NCBI GenBank assembly: GCA_044228285.1
Contig: JBGAVD010000005.1
Location: forward strand, 416,752-480,751
Reading direction: 5' to 3'
Origin: JBBATK01 sp044228285
GTDB lineage: Bacteria; Bacteroidota; Ignavibacteria; Kapaibacteriales; NICIL-2
Length of the DNA stretch: 64,000 nt
The notes below the pieces were generated by a model, which did no database searches, was not told where the DNA came from, and saw nothing but the letters and a program-made list of their open reading frames with translations. Position 1 is the stretch's first letter. The number at the start of each line of letters is the position of its first letter. The position numbers were made by a program, and so were the translations under genes. Shown here piece after piece: positions 55,192 through 64,000 of this stretch.

Positions 55192-57782
55192 ATGAATGTC
55201 TCGTCTCTATTCCTCGTTATCTGTGCTTTGCTTTGTACATCTGCTTCAGCACTTTCCCAACAGATCCTTAGACCACGATGGATCTCCGCGGCCTCTGGTA
55301 GAGGTCTGGCTTTAAGTCCGGATGAAACAAAGCTTATCACGTGGAGCGGCTCAACGATGAGTATATGGGATTGCACAGATGGATCTATTATTGGAACTGT
55401 ACCTGGTTCTAGTACTGCTATTCAGTCGGTAGTCTGGAACAGTGAATCAACACTTTTCGCGGCTGACTTTCAAGGAGGAGATGTCTGCATTTGGGACGCG
55501 ACGAGTTTGCGAGAACTGGGGCGTCGAGGCACCGATGGCCTATCGCAGTTCTATGGATTGCGCTTCAGTAAAGATGGTGAGGTCTTGATGTCGTGTCAGA
55601 CAGATGGTAGACAAAAAGCGACCCTCATGCATGCTCGTGACGCCTCAGTCATTAGGACTGTCGATCTTAGTTGCATTGCCGATCTGCACAGTTTGCAGTT
55701 CAGCGATGATGAAAAACGTGTACTCGCCAAGCCGTGCGATTCGGTCATTCGCATTTGGGATATACAAACAGAGAAAGTTGTTCTGCAGCTCAATCACCCT
55801 GCTGCCAGAGTCACCTCTGCTTCGTATGTACCCGGAACGAACCGCATTGTGAGCTGCGATCACAATGGGATGATACGTATATGGAATGCTAGCGATGGAA
55901 TGCAGATTCACGAGTTCCCTACAGGAAGTTTATTGGACTGCACTGACTATCTGAGCTCGAAATCATTGCTGTGTTTAGGATTGGCGGATGGCAGCGTTGT
56001 TCTTTATAGCTTGATTGACAATCGAATCATCTGGCGACAAACCGCACATCTCGGCTACCTGCAACAGGTCCGAATTAGTCCCAAAGGCAATTACATCCTC
56101 AGCAAAGCAAACAATGAGCCTTTGCGCGTTCTACGCATACAGGATGGTAGCATGCTAAAAGAGATTGCAAGTGCGAAGTTTAGCACTAGTTGGACTGTCG
56201 ATTCTAGTGAGCACTATCTCTTCTTTGCAGCTGGTGGTCGTACAACACAAGTTCGACTCGACAACGATCAATCCGTTCGTGAATATGCAGATCACACCGC
56301 CGCATTCCTTGCTATCGATCTGTCTCCAGATCAGTTAACGTTGGCTAGCTCATCGGCAGACTCTACAATTCGTCTCTGGGATGCACGGAGCGGCAAACTC
56401 ATTCATTGTTTTCGTGAATACCCACACGCCTTCAATTCTCTTGTATTCCACCCTGATGGTCAACATTTGTACAGCTCGACGAGTAATGGGCGCATACAAG
56501 TGTGGGATATCGGCGCGAAGAAACTGATCCGCGATCTTCCGGGTCCAGGTATGGGACTCAATCGCAGTTCTTGGAATCGAAGTGGTACTGAATTTATCAC
56601 TCGCTTCGATCCGACCAAGTCACTGCAAATTTGGAATGCAGAGACTGGTACTATCGAGCGCGAATTCAGTGGACATACAGGTGGGATTGGATCAGCAGTA
56701 TTTTCCGCAGACGGTACCACGATTCTCAGCTCTAGTCTTCGCGCTGGAGCCTTCTTGTGGAACAGTCAAACAGGTTTTCTGAATCAACAACTTTCAGGAT
56801 ACACAGAGGACTTGTACAGCGCGCAGTATAATAGCAATGAGAGCTTAGTAGTCGGTTCAGGCACAGATTCCACCATTGTGCTATGGGCAACAACGGACGG
56901 ACGAATCGTTCAACGTCTTCATGACGGGCCTCTTTCTTTGCAGAATGCCCTTTTTGTAAACAACGATACACAAATCTTGGGTGGCGGTAATCATGTAAAC
57001 CCAAAGCTCTGGGATATCAACACATCGTTAGTAACGAAGGAGTACAGCTGTACGACGTCAAACGCCACGCAATTCTCAAAAATGCTAGTGGACCCAAGTG
57101 CTAAGTACTTTGTCTGTACAACCACAAATGGGAACGTCTATCTCTGGTCACTCGCACAGTCAGAGAACCTGGCAGTGATGCCAGGACATCTTTTCTTTAT
57201 TCGTGACATCATATTCGATCGTAGCACTTCTCGACTCTTCACAGCAGATGATAGTGGCCTACTCCGCTGAACCAGTCAGAGAACCCTGGCAGTGATGGAC
57301 ATCTTTTCTTTATTCGTGACATCTATCTCTGGTGATAGTGGCCACTCCGCTGACTCTTGCAGTCAGAGAACCTGGCAGTGATGCCAGGACATCTTTTCTT
57401 TATTCGTGACATCATATTCGATCGTAGCACTTCTCGACTCTTCACAGCAGATGATAGTGGCCTACTCCGCTGCTGGGACCTTCAATCACTTGGAATAAGT
57501 GATGTTGACCAAGCCGAAGTCGCGACGGACTCTTCGTCGAATATTGACGCGAAACTCATAGGTGATAACATTCATATTGATTTTCAATGTAATGCAGCTC
57601 CGTCGGTGGCTGTATATGATCTTCTTGGTCGTCATCTCTGGTCGTATCAGCATACAAGTGTCCAGAATGGCTTGATCCTTGACATCCCGCTATCTGAGTT
57701 GAGTCATTCAAGTGATATTGTTATTGTCGTTGCGCGCAGCGCAAGACAAGTAAAGACGCGGCTAGTACATATTCGACAATGA
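55192..57782 (+). pseudogene. WD40-repeat protein with type IX-like sorting tail, broken by a 203-bp tandem rearrangement
   Basis: Signal peptide (MNVSSLFLVICALLCTSASA) and then about 12-14 WD40 blades, for example SSADSTIRLWDARSGKLIHC and GTDSTIVLWATTDGRIV. The first frame ends at a TGA at 57268-57270 in the last blade. The same blade restarts at 57360 in another frame and runs to 57782. The end, SVAVYDLLGRHLW with a terminal KTRLVHIRQ, resembles a type IX secretion C-terminal domain. Deleting 203 bases (57157-57359) gives one 795-residue protein, so the break is a local duplication, or an assembly error. Confidence 0.82.
57157..57472 (+). repeat. 113-bp exact direct duplication with a chimeric partial copy between
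   Basis: 57157-57269 and 57360-57472 are identical. Between them, 57270-57359 holds a third, rearranged copy: it begins with the same CAGTCAGAGAAC stretch, has internal deletions, and contains TATCTCTGG, which belongs upstream of the first copy. Confidence 0.93.
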
Positions 57783-57871
57783 CCAACTTGTCTTAACACA
57801 CTTGATCATGTGTATCTATTCTCACATTGAATAACCTGAGAATCGAACTTAATAGTCTACTGCCAAAGCGC

Positions 57872-58162
57872 TTATGACCAATGAGCGCGAAGCTGATGCA
57901 CACCGTGCTCTTTGCAGTCGACGCGAGGAAGATCGGCATTGATAGACGTCTTGTAGTCCATTGTATCGACTTGGTGCGAACGTCTTGGTAGGTAGTCCGA
58001 CTTCGCACAGTCTTGCCTACAAACTGGGCAGCTAAATGTAGTCTCAGAGGCCGCAATCCTGATCGTCAAAACATCCCTTATGGGGGCCAGATCGATATCA
58101 TGAATGTACCAAGGTCGGTCAACCTTTAACAATGTCTCGACTAACTCTCTTTGATACGTGGC
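57872..58162 (-). pseudogene. ISL3-family transposase, N-terminal remnant
   Basis: About 96 residues in an open frame without an ATG, from the codon after a TAG, ending at a stop. YQRELVETLLKV, then CPVCRQDC and PRVDCKEHG form the zinc-finger N-terminus of ISL3 transposases (C-x2-C ... C-x2-H). The DDE domain is missing. No terminal repeats are seen nearby. Confidence 0.7.
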
Positions 58163-58269
58163 CTAATCAAGGAAACACGTTGCAACGTGAGTGTTTCCAC
58201 ACGATGTGAGGAAGTACCAGAAATTGAATCTTGAACAGATTATTCATAGCAACCATTACTAAACTGAAT

Positions 58270-59283
58270 CTAATTCCACACTATGAGCTTGGACTCGATC
58301 TGCCCATAGTACCAATCGTAACTCGATACAAAATAAGGACCGCCAACGTAGCCATGCCCAATATCACGCCACATCTTTGAAGGTGCTGCAAAACATGGAA
58401 TGAAGTGCAGATACAATCTTGGCTCTTGCGATAAATCAATGCCGGAAAGTACTTTCGCTACATATTCGCGAAGATTAATGAATGAGTCTGTAACACCGTG
58501 ACTTATATTGTAGAATCGCTTAGTTACGTCACCGTTATAGTAGCGATACCCCAATCCAGTTCCGTCATCCGCTACAAATCCCTTCGCATTTGAATAGTAG
58601 CCGCCTGTCGGAAAATCAGACGGCAGCGCACTTCTAAGTAATGTAGGACTGTCAGAAATGCAATAAATAAAGCCAACTTGAAGCCTTTTCTGGACGCCGT
58701 AGGTATTACCCCCTGCACTCAACAATGCGTCACCATGAAAAGAATACACAGTGTCGATGCGAATCAACTGTCCATTCGCAGCAACAGTCGAATCGTAGTT
58801 TCGGTTAATCGCTGCATAAAGACTCTCAGTAGTCACAGTCGGACTCTTCTGTAACAAGACATAAATATCCCCAGTACGCGCTTTACCAGCAGGATCGGCA
58901 GCATGCCATCGGAGATCTATGGTATCACTACCATTAACCATCTCTGTACTCGACAACAATGTGTCATATCCATCGTGTGTAAATCTGAACTGACAAGTGC
59001 CAGAATCGACACCTGTGATAGTAAACCTCCCAGAGCTATCTGAAACTGCGCTGGCACTTTGCCCAATAACTTGGATCAAAGTCCCTCCATGGTTTTTAGC
59101 AAACTTGCCTGACAGCATCTCACCACCCCATGTTGAGTCGTAGACGAAATCATATAGGTGGATCTGTCCTCTGACTACACATGCACCTGCAAGCTTGTCT
59201 GGCTGTTTTTGTGATACCGTTTCCGTGCACGAAATGTTAAATAGCAATCCGACAGTCATCAGAACAATAGTAATGTTCTTCAT
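58270..59283 (-). CDS. Hypothetical lipoprotein with carboxypeptidase-regulatory-like beta domain
   Basis: 337 residues. The N-terminal lipoprotein signal ends FNISC (Cys at about 19). Residues about 35-125 form a CarbopepD_reg-like beta sandwich: HGGTLIQVIGQSASAVSDSSGRFTITGVDSGTCQFRFTHDGYD. The remaining about 200 residues are unrecognised, with several Tyr/Gly-rich strands. GGAG lies just before the ATG at 59283. It follows a decayed sorting-tail gene by 12 bases, so it was probably the distal gene of that operon. Cell-surface location is inferred; function unknown. Confidence 0.75.
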   Translation of the reverse strand: MKNITIVLMTVGLLFNISCTETVSQKQPDKLAGACVVRGQIHLYDFVYDSTWGGEMLSGKFAKNHGGTLIQVIGQSASAVSDSSGRFTITGVDSGTCQFRFTHDGYDTLLSSTEMVNGSDTIDLRWHAADPAGKARTGDIYVLLQKSPTVTTESLYAAINRNYDSTVAANGQLIRIDTVYSFHGDALLSAGGNTYGVQKRLQVGFIYCISDSPTLLRSALPSDFPTGGYYSNAKGFVADDGTGLGYRYYNGDVTKRFYNISHGVTDSFINLREYVAKVLSGIDLSQEPRLYLHFIPCFAAPSKMWRDIGHGYVGGPYFVSSYDWYYGQIESKLIVWN

Positions 59284-59295
59284 AGGAGCTCCATA

Positions 59296-59655
59296 TTACT
59301 CAATAACTGTAATTTTCTTAGATATTGTTACTGCTCCACCAACTACAAGCGAATATAAGTAAACGTCTGTTTGAAGTTCCGCCGCAGATACTTGTATCTG
59401 CGCAGGAACGCCTTTCATACATGGAAATGATTCAAGCACTTGTTGTTGTGAACTGGCAGATGATACTTGTATTACAGCATCGCCAAGATATTAATCAGGA
59501 ATGAAGTACGTGATAATTGTAGTGGTTGCAAAAGGACTTGGAGTGGCGTCTGTCCGTAACTTAGTTGAAGCAAAAGGGGGAAAAACTTCCAATGATCGTA
59601 GGTTGTAGTAGCGATACATCAATCTATAGCCTTTGAGGAGCCTCCCATGAATCAT
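59296..59655 (-). pseudogene. Decayed 3' end of a secreted protein with type IX-like sorting tail
   Basis: One minus-strand frame from 59655 to the stop at 59296 is broken by a single TAA after TTTIITYFIPD. It reads PSPFATTTIITYFIPD, then YLGDAVIQVSSASSQQ, then ELQTDVYLYSLVVGG and KKITVIE. This N-P-F...Y-x-I-P...L-Y-S-L...K-K pattern is the usual end of type IX sorting domains, for example on fibre-like proteins. The rest of the gene is gone, replaced by the IS256-type remnant. Confidence 0.6.
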
Positions 59656-60330
59656 TCAGAAATTGTAAGTGATAGGGTTACGCTTGAGCATCTTCAGTCG
59701 ATGTCTCACGAAAGTACGATAGAATTGTTACACAAGACGACGCTCTTGGCAGTGATTGTCGCAAATACGCTGATGGAGCGCGAGATAGTCAAGCTGGCGG
59801 GAACCAGAAGTCAACAATAAGACGACAACCGTCAATACAACAGGCACAGTTCAAATCCAGGCAGCGTTCGTATTAACCACGAGAAAGTTCCGTTTGTCGT
59901 GCCTCGTGTTCGGCACCGTAGCAGTACGAAAGTGATTAGTCTGGCAATCTACCGGCAAATGCACGATGCAAAGCTGGACGAGAAGACCGCCAGACGAATC
60001 ATAGCAGGGATATCAACTCGAGACTTCGATGATAGTGCCCGGGCAATCACCGAGAGTTTTGGATTGAGTATAAGCGCTATCAGTAAAGACTTTATCGATG
60101 CTAATGTAAAAGCCTTAGAGGAGTTCCAAACCTGAGACCTGTGCGCAGAGCCGTATGTGGCACTATTTCTCGATGGTAAGACCTTTGCAGATGAGCTCAT
60201 AATACTGGCCTTAGGCGTCACAAAGCAAGGCTACAAGCAGATTGTAGGCATGACCCAAGCACCAGCAGAGGGCGTCCCGAGATACTTGAGAGAGGGAACT
60301 TCGATCGTTAGACATTCCTTTGCGTTACCA
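59647..60330 (+). pseudogene. IS256-family (mutator-type) transposase remnant
   Basis: A single frame carries the first part of a mutator-type transposase: MNHSEIVSDRVTLEHLQSMS, then NPGSVRINHEKVPFVVPRVRH, then TRDFDDSARAITESFGLSIS and ALFLDGKTFADELIILALGV, the last holding the first catalytic Asp. It is interrupted by TAA at 59818 and TGA at 60133 without frameshifts. Similarity fades near 60290; the remaining catalytic residues are lost. About 40% of a full transposase remains. Ends are approximate; no inverted repeats were found. Confidence 0.75.
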
Positions 60331-60576
60331 ATCAAAGCACTCAGCTTTTGTATGTTACATGCCCCATCTGGTTTTCCATTCGTAAATTGTCCTGCTTGAT
60401 ATACCTAAGAACATTTAACAGCTTTGACGCTCGCTTTGAATGACCGAACATTGAATATCTTCGTCAGATCTGAAGGAGGAGTGTCTGAATCATTGCTCGA
60501 ATCAGGATCGCTTTGACAACTGACGAAGGGATTGTACAGATGTCATGCCAAGCTATTGTGTTTTTTATCACTTTGA

Positions 60577-61326
60577 ATGACCGTTATGCATTTACGCACT
60601 GCCGCAACAATACAAAAGCTTGCAACACCACAAGCTTCACACCAAGCCCGCTTCGTCTTCCGCGCCCTCAGCTTCGCGACACTGCTTCTAGTAGGAGCTG
60701 CTTGTCTGAGCTCCTGCAGTTCGTCTAGGTTTAGCTACTTACAAGAGAACGTAAAGGGCTATGGCACTAAAGGTCCAATCGTCGTACTAGCAACTCAAGT
60801 GCACGGCTATGAACAATTCTATCCTATGTGGCTGCGCCAGGATCCGGATGCACCAACATCAATGAACTTTCGTGGTCAATCTCCTGAAGCGTTAGATGCG
60901 GTAGATCAGTGGCTAAGCAGTGGATTTAGCGGAGTTGATTTGATTTCTGCTAGGAGAGTCGATTCCCTTTTCACAAATAAGGGTCTAACCAATGTTAGTG
61001 ATGCGGTAAAGATTTCAACCAAGCACTTTAATGCAGATGCCGCTGTACTCATTCATATAGAAGGTTTCGGCATTCAGAGCGGCTCATACAATCCGAGTTC
61101 GCGAACCTATTCCGGACCTTCCCTTCAAGGTGTAATTTATCTTACTCTGTACAATAGCAAAGGCGAAGCCTTGTGGCAACTCAAGTATGATGGCGTAACG
61201 AGCCTTCCCCAAATTCCAAGTTCAAGCCTAGCCTCACAGGCGTATCTCAAGCACCTTTTAACTAATGCCTTCACGGGTGGATTAATACGCAAACTCTTGG
61301 AGATTAAGAATGAGTCATCTGAGTAG
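60577..61326 (+). CDS. Hypothetical lipoprotein
   Basis: 249 residues, or 246 from the second ATG at 60586. A long N-terminus precedes a hydrophobic segment (ALSFATLLLVGAACLSSC) ending in a lipobox-like LSSC. The mature part is mixed alpha/beta with GPIVVLATQVHGYEQFYP, ADAAVLIHIEGFGIQSGSY, and LQGVIYLTLYNSKGEALWQ. The last two recall the GNA1162/DUF799-type envelope lipoproteins, but the match is weak. It stands alone between decayed elements and the DUF1800 gene. Function unknown. Confidence 0.7.
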   Translation: MTVMHLRTAATIQKLATPQASHQARFVFRALSFATLLLVGAACLSSCSSSRFSYLQENVKGYGTKGPIVVLATQVHGYEQFYPMWLRQDPDAPTSMNFRGQSPEALDAVDQWLSSGFSGVDLISARRVDSLFTNKGLTNVSDAVKISTKHFNADAAVLIHIEGFGIQSGSYNPSSRTYSGPSLQGVIYLTLYNSKGEALWQLKYDGVTSLPQIPSSSLASQAYLKHLLTNAFTGGLIRKLLEIKNESSE

Positions 61327-61660
61327 ATACGCTAGACTCTCTTTCGATGTTTGCAAGTCAGTACTAGTGTGACCATTCTCTGCTTCTCTACGTTTTTCCC
61401 GATTGGTTAACGTAGATAAAAATGCATAGATCAAGGGCATGAATCTCCCGAACTGCGAACTAGTAACACGCCCTCATTGTTCGCGAACGTACTCAACAAG
61501 GGGCTGGGTCTGGATTCAACAGCCCTAACGAAGAGAGATGATCTTGTTCGGACAGTGATTGCGATGTAACTCGTCATCGAATTGCACAGTGATTCCAAGC
61601 CCGGCAGAGAATCATAAACGAATTCCATTCTATTGCTCTTCGAGATGCCTCATCATTGCG
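61327..61660. other. Intergenic region between convergent lipoprotein and DUF1800 genes
   Basis: About 330 bases. A 65-codon minus-strand frame (61431-61628) shows no family features. No terminator hairpin with a T-run was found. I see nothing else in it. Confidence 0.45.
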
Positions 61661-63232
61661 TTAACAAAGATGGAAGTCTGGTGCTTTTATGACCGTATTG
61701 AGAAAGGTTCGTACTCTTGTCCCACAACTCACCTCATCTACCAATATCGATGGCCATTCATATTCTTTTGCAGAACCAAGGAGTACATTCTTGTAATGTG
61801 TTTTACGCTCAGCAGATAGGGGTCTTGCAAAGAGAAACTCGGTCATGGCGTCAATGAGAGCCTCGAGATCCGTGCGCATACTGAAGTTCTTCAGAAATTC
61901 TTGCACGATTTCATCACTCATTAACTCAATCAGCTCTCGCGCGCATTGTATTCGCAGTGGGTACGTTTTTGTACTCAACCACATATGATAGCCTTGCCAG
62001 CCAGCAACATTAGGTGGATCCATAAGAGATTGTTCCAAAAGTGCCATGTAGTTCATGCTATTCTTGCTTTGGACGCCAAGTTGGCGTTCAAAGCCAACGA
62101 TGAATTCCGCTGCTGTCTTGACCTGCACGCCCCTGTTCTTCTGCTCATAAAACTCAGAACTACAAAGTAAGAGCTTTACAACAGATCGTATATCGAAGCT
62201 ACTCGCAACAAAGACTGCTGCCATTTCACTCAACAATTGAGGGTCTGCAGCATGTGGCTTCGAGTACACATAATAAGAGTACAACTTTGAGCAGATTAGC
62301 AGAGCTATCTCGTGTTCCCTTTCTCGAAAGAGAATGTCGATAAGATGATGTACTTCCTCTGTCCTGACACGAGACTCAGTATTCTGCGCATCTGAGCGTT
62401 CAGAGATGGCATCACCCATGAAAGTCTTTGCTCGTGTATCATGGTCTGCGGGTTCAAAATAGGGAGTGAATACTCCGTTCTTTTTTATCGAATCGATAAA
62501 CAGTGGAACCTTCCATCCGCTCAATACCCGTGCCGCCTCGCGGATCTCGGCTTCTGAATAATGACCGATTCCACAGGAGAACAACTCCAACATCTCCCGC
62601 GCATAGTTTTCGTTCGGCTGGCTTTTAACGTTTACTGTGCCACTTAAGTACACCAGCATAGCAGGATCGAGAGTAATTGCTTTTAAGAACTTCTCGAAAC
62701 TTCCTAAGGCGTAAAGACGCAGCGTTGCATTTTGACGGTATAACAGCTGTGGTAGAACAAAGTCCTCACCGATGGTGAATTCAGAAGTAAAATGACCACT
62801 CCAGAACAAGACTAGCTTTTCTGTTGCCGAGGTCTCATCCTGTCTCATTCTATCTACCCACCAGTTAATGAGGGAAACATAGGTATTTGCCCAAGCTGAG
62901 AGAACCTGAAAATTAGGACCAACTGGAAGTGTCTTAGGATCATACTGTTCTTCATCAACCCAGGTTCCAGGTGGGTCTGGTATTGCTGGTGGTGTTGTGC
63001 CAAACATCAAATCAAAGGCTTCTGTGGCGCTTTTTGATACCAGCGTCTGTGCCAATGTCATATTTGGGCTGAATCCCGCACGTCGTAGGAAGTGATAACT
63101 CTCGCTTAAGCTCAATGGCAGTGTATAGGGTGCGAGCGCTGATGGCCCTGAAGCAGAAGATTCGGCTGGTGTTTGCCTCTCTACGCCCGGAACGGTATCA
63201 AAGATAGACTGAAAGAATGCGCGTCGTTGCAT
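61661..63232 (-). CDS. DUF1800-domain protein, probably exported
   Basis: 523 residues. The DUF1800 pattern is clear: HFLRRAGFSPNMTLAQTLV, then KLVLFWSGHFTS (about 140-160), QPNENYAREMLELFSCGIGHYSE and REAARVLSGW. PPNVAGWQGYHMWLST follows nearer the C-terminus, and the protein ends KAPDFHLC. DUF1800 genes usually sit next to a DUF1501 (sulfatase-like) gene; that partner is not downstream here. The start is the ATG at 63232 (MQRRAFFQSI), with AGGAGAG upstream; the ATG at 63259 is the alternative. Function unknown. Confidence 0.88.
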   Translation of the reverse strand: MQRRAFFQSIFDTVPGVERQTPAESSASGPSALAPYTLPLSLSESYHFLRRAGFSPNMTLAQTLVSKSATEAFDLMFGTTPPAIPDPPGTWVDEEQYDPKTLPVGPNFQVLSAWANTYVSLINWWVDRMRQDETSATEKLVLFWSGHFTSEFTIGEDFVLPQLLYRQNATLRLYALGSFEKFLKAITLDPAMLVYLSGTVNVKSQPNENYAREMLELFSCGIGHYSEAEIREAARVLSGWKVPLFIDSIKKNGVFTPYFEPADHDTRAKTFMGDAISERSDAQNTESRVRTEEVHHLIDILFREREHEIALLICSKLYSYYVYSKPHAADPQLLSEMAAVFVASSFDIRSVVKLLLCSSEFYEQKNRGVQVKTAAEFIVGFERQLGVQSKNSMNYMALLEQSLMDPPNVAGWQGYHMWLSTKTYPLRIQCARELIELMSDEIVQEFLKNFSMRTDLEALIDAMTEFLFARPLSAERKTHYKNVLLGSAKEYEWPSILVDEVSCGTRVRTFLNTVIKAPDFHLC

Positions 63233-63823
63233 GGGCTTTTGTGCTCTCCTTGTAAGCATGCGACATTCAATTAACGAAGGTCAACCAAAGCACCTTCTCT
63301 TAGGTCGCATCCTTCAAAGAGAAAACACATGCTCAACCTAAGCTGCTCGCTTAGAACTCGAAGCAAGACTTCGTTTCTGTGTCATCATCAAAATAACTAG
63401 GAATTGCTCCACTCCCTCGTCGCTTTGTACGTGCGATGTTAACTGTACCTGTGCCTCATCAGCCTAAGCTAGCCCACTGGCTTGTATCTAGTGATCAGAC
63501 CTAGCTCAGAATATCAACGAAACCTTGAGTTCATGCGGGCTCTACTTACATCATCAGTAGCAGCAGTTGAAGTCTGCGACCCCCGAATACTTCTAGAGAC
63601 GTGTCGTTTTGTGTTGAATGCTACATTGCGCGACAAAGAAAAACCGTAGAGTAGCGTTCATGGTTATGCTTAACAGACTAAGGATATTTGCACGAGATGT
63701 TGGCTTGGTACTTTTCGAATGCACACCCTGCAACTCTGAAGAGATGTTCGTAGTAGAACAGTAGACGATCGTCGGTAGAATGAGCGGGAGCCAGCACCAA
63801 GGCGCATGCCTATTAAGTACGAG
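63233..63823. other. Gene-free region before the right-edge TPR gene
   Basis: About 590 bases. Short open frames on both strands show no family features, and I see no RNA gene, repeat or IS end. It should contain the promoter of the DUF1800 gene. Confidence 0.45.
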
Positions 63824-64000
63824 CTACAATTGCTGCAATCTCTTAGCTGCACGCACAGCTTCTTCGCTCTGTGGGTATTGTTTGAGCAAGCGTTGGTAGG
63901 TCTTCTTTGCTTCTGCGCTTTGACCCAGACGAATCATTGACTCAGCAATCATCGACATTGCCTTGCTAGATTTCTCGGTACTTTTCGCTGAGAGTACTTT
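63824..64000 (-). CDS. TPR/YbgF-like protein, C-terminal end
   Basis: Partial gene entering from the right edge; its last 58 residues are read to a TAG at 63824-63826. KSSKAMSMIAESMIRLGQSAEAKKTYQRLLKQYPQSEEAVRAAKRLQQL is a tetratricopeptide unit with the ending typical of CpoB/YbgF or BamD-like envelope proteins. Only the tail is visible, so the family is tentative. Confidence 0.7.
   Translation of the reverse strand, partial: KVLSAKSTEKSSKAMSMIAESMIRLGQSAEAKKTYQRLLKQYPQSEEAVRAAKRLQQL

Noticed and set aside
57793..58056. Minus-strand frame beside the ISL3 remnant
   Set aside because: It is a shifted frame over the ISL3-like zinc-finger sequence; the other frame gives the meaningful protein.

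Overview
The window looks like a chromosomal segment of a Bacteroidota/Chlorobi-lineage bacterium, possibly Kapabacteria- or Ignavibacteria-like (lineage is inferred). Evidence: a -7 box of the TAnnTTTG type in front of rpmB, rpsT, prmA and pccB; a C-terminal domain resembling a type IX secretion sorting tail on the WD40 protein near 57.7 kb and on a decayed fragment near 59.4 kb; a DUF2723/GT117 membrane protein; a DUF1800 protein; and a single-chain methylmalonyl-CoA mutase with its MeaB chaperone. Some genes have good Shine-Dalgarno sites (sppA, fadD), others none.

Layout. 0-6 kb: partial M24 peptidase, meaB, a small membrane protein and methylmalonyl-CoA mutase (minus), then a divergent long-chain acyl-CoA synthetase. 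6-13 kb: SppA, a TlpA-like lipoprotein, PnuC and a THUMP-type RNA methyltransferase (minus), then prmA and a Ppx/GppA phosphatase (plus). 13-20 kb: an epimerase and a penicillin-acylase-type hydrolase (plus), pgeF-comEC (minus), rpmB. 20-28 kb: a TPR protein and a motA-motB-degenerate HD-GYP operon, converging on a 1.05k-residue protease/propeller/beta-barrel protein. 28-39 kb: carboxyltransferase (pccB), YfhO-like protein, HAD hydrolase, def, then biotin carrier, glycosyltransferase and GT117 (minus). 39-51 kb: GT2-rlmB, rny, a structured RNA that is a 6S candidate, zapA, a sugar-phosphate transferase, GT4, UvrD-type helicase, mgtE, rpsT and tRNA-Arg.

51-61 kb is the plastic, decaying part. 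An intact IS3-family element (with inverted repeats and a 3-bp target duplication) splits a TPR gene whose frame is exactly restored on removal. A WD40 gene is broken by a 203-bp tandem rearrangement. There are also remnants of an ISL3 transposase, an IS256-type transposase and a sorting-tail protein, between hypothetical lipoproteins. 61-64 kb: a DUF1800 protein and the 3' end of a TPR/YbgF-like gene.

Functional links. pccB, the biotin carrier, the mutase and MeaB would form most of a propionyl-CoA to succinyl-CoA route; no biotin carboxylase or epimerase for it is visible here. GT117, YfhO, three other glycosyltransferases and the sugar-phosphate transferase suggest surface or protein glycosylation. 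motAB with a REC/HD-GYP-like partner suggests a proton-driven stator, but no flagellar structural gene is in the window.
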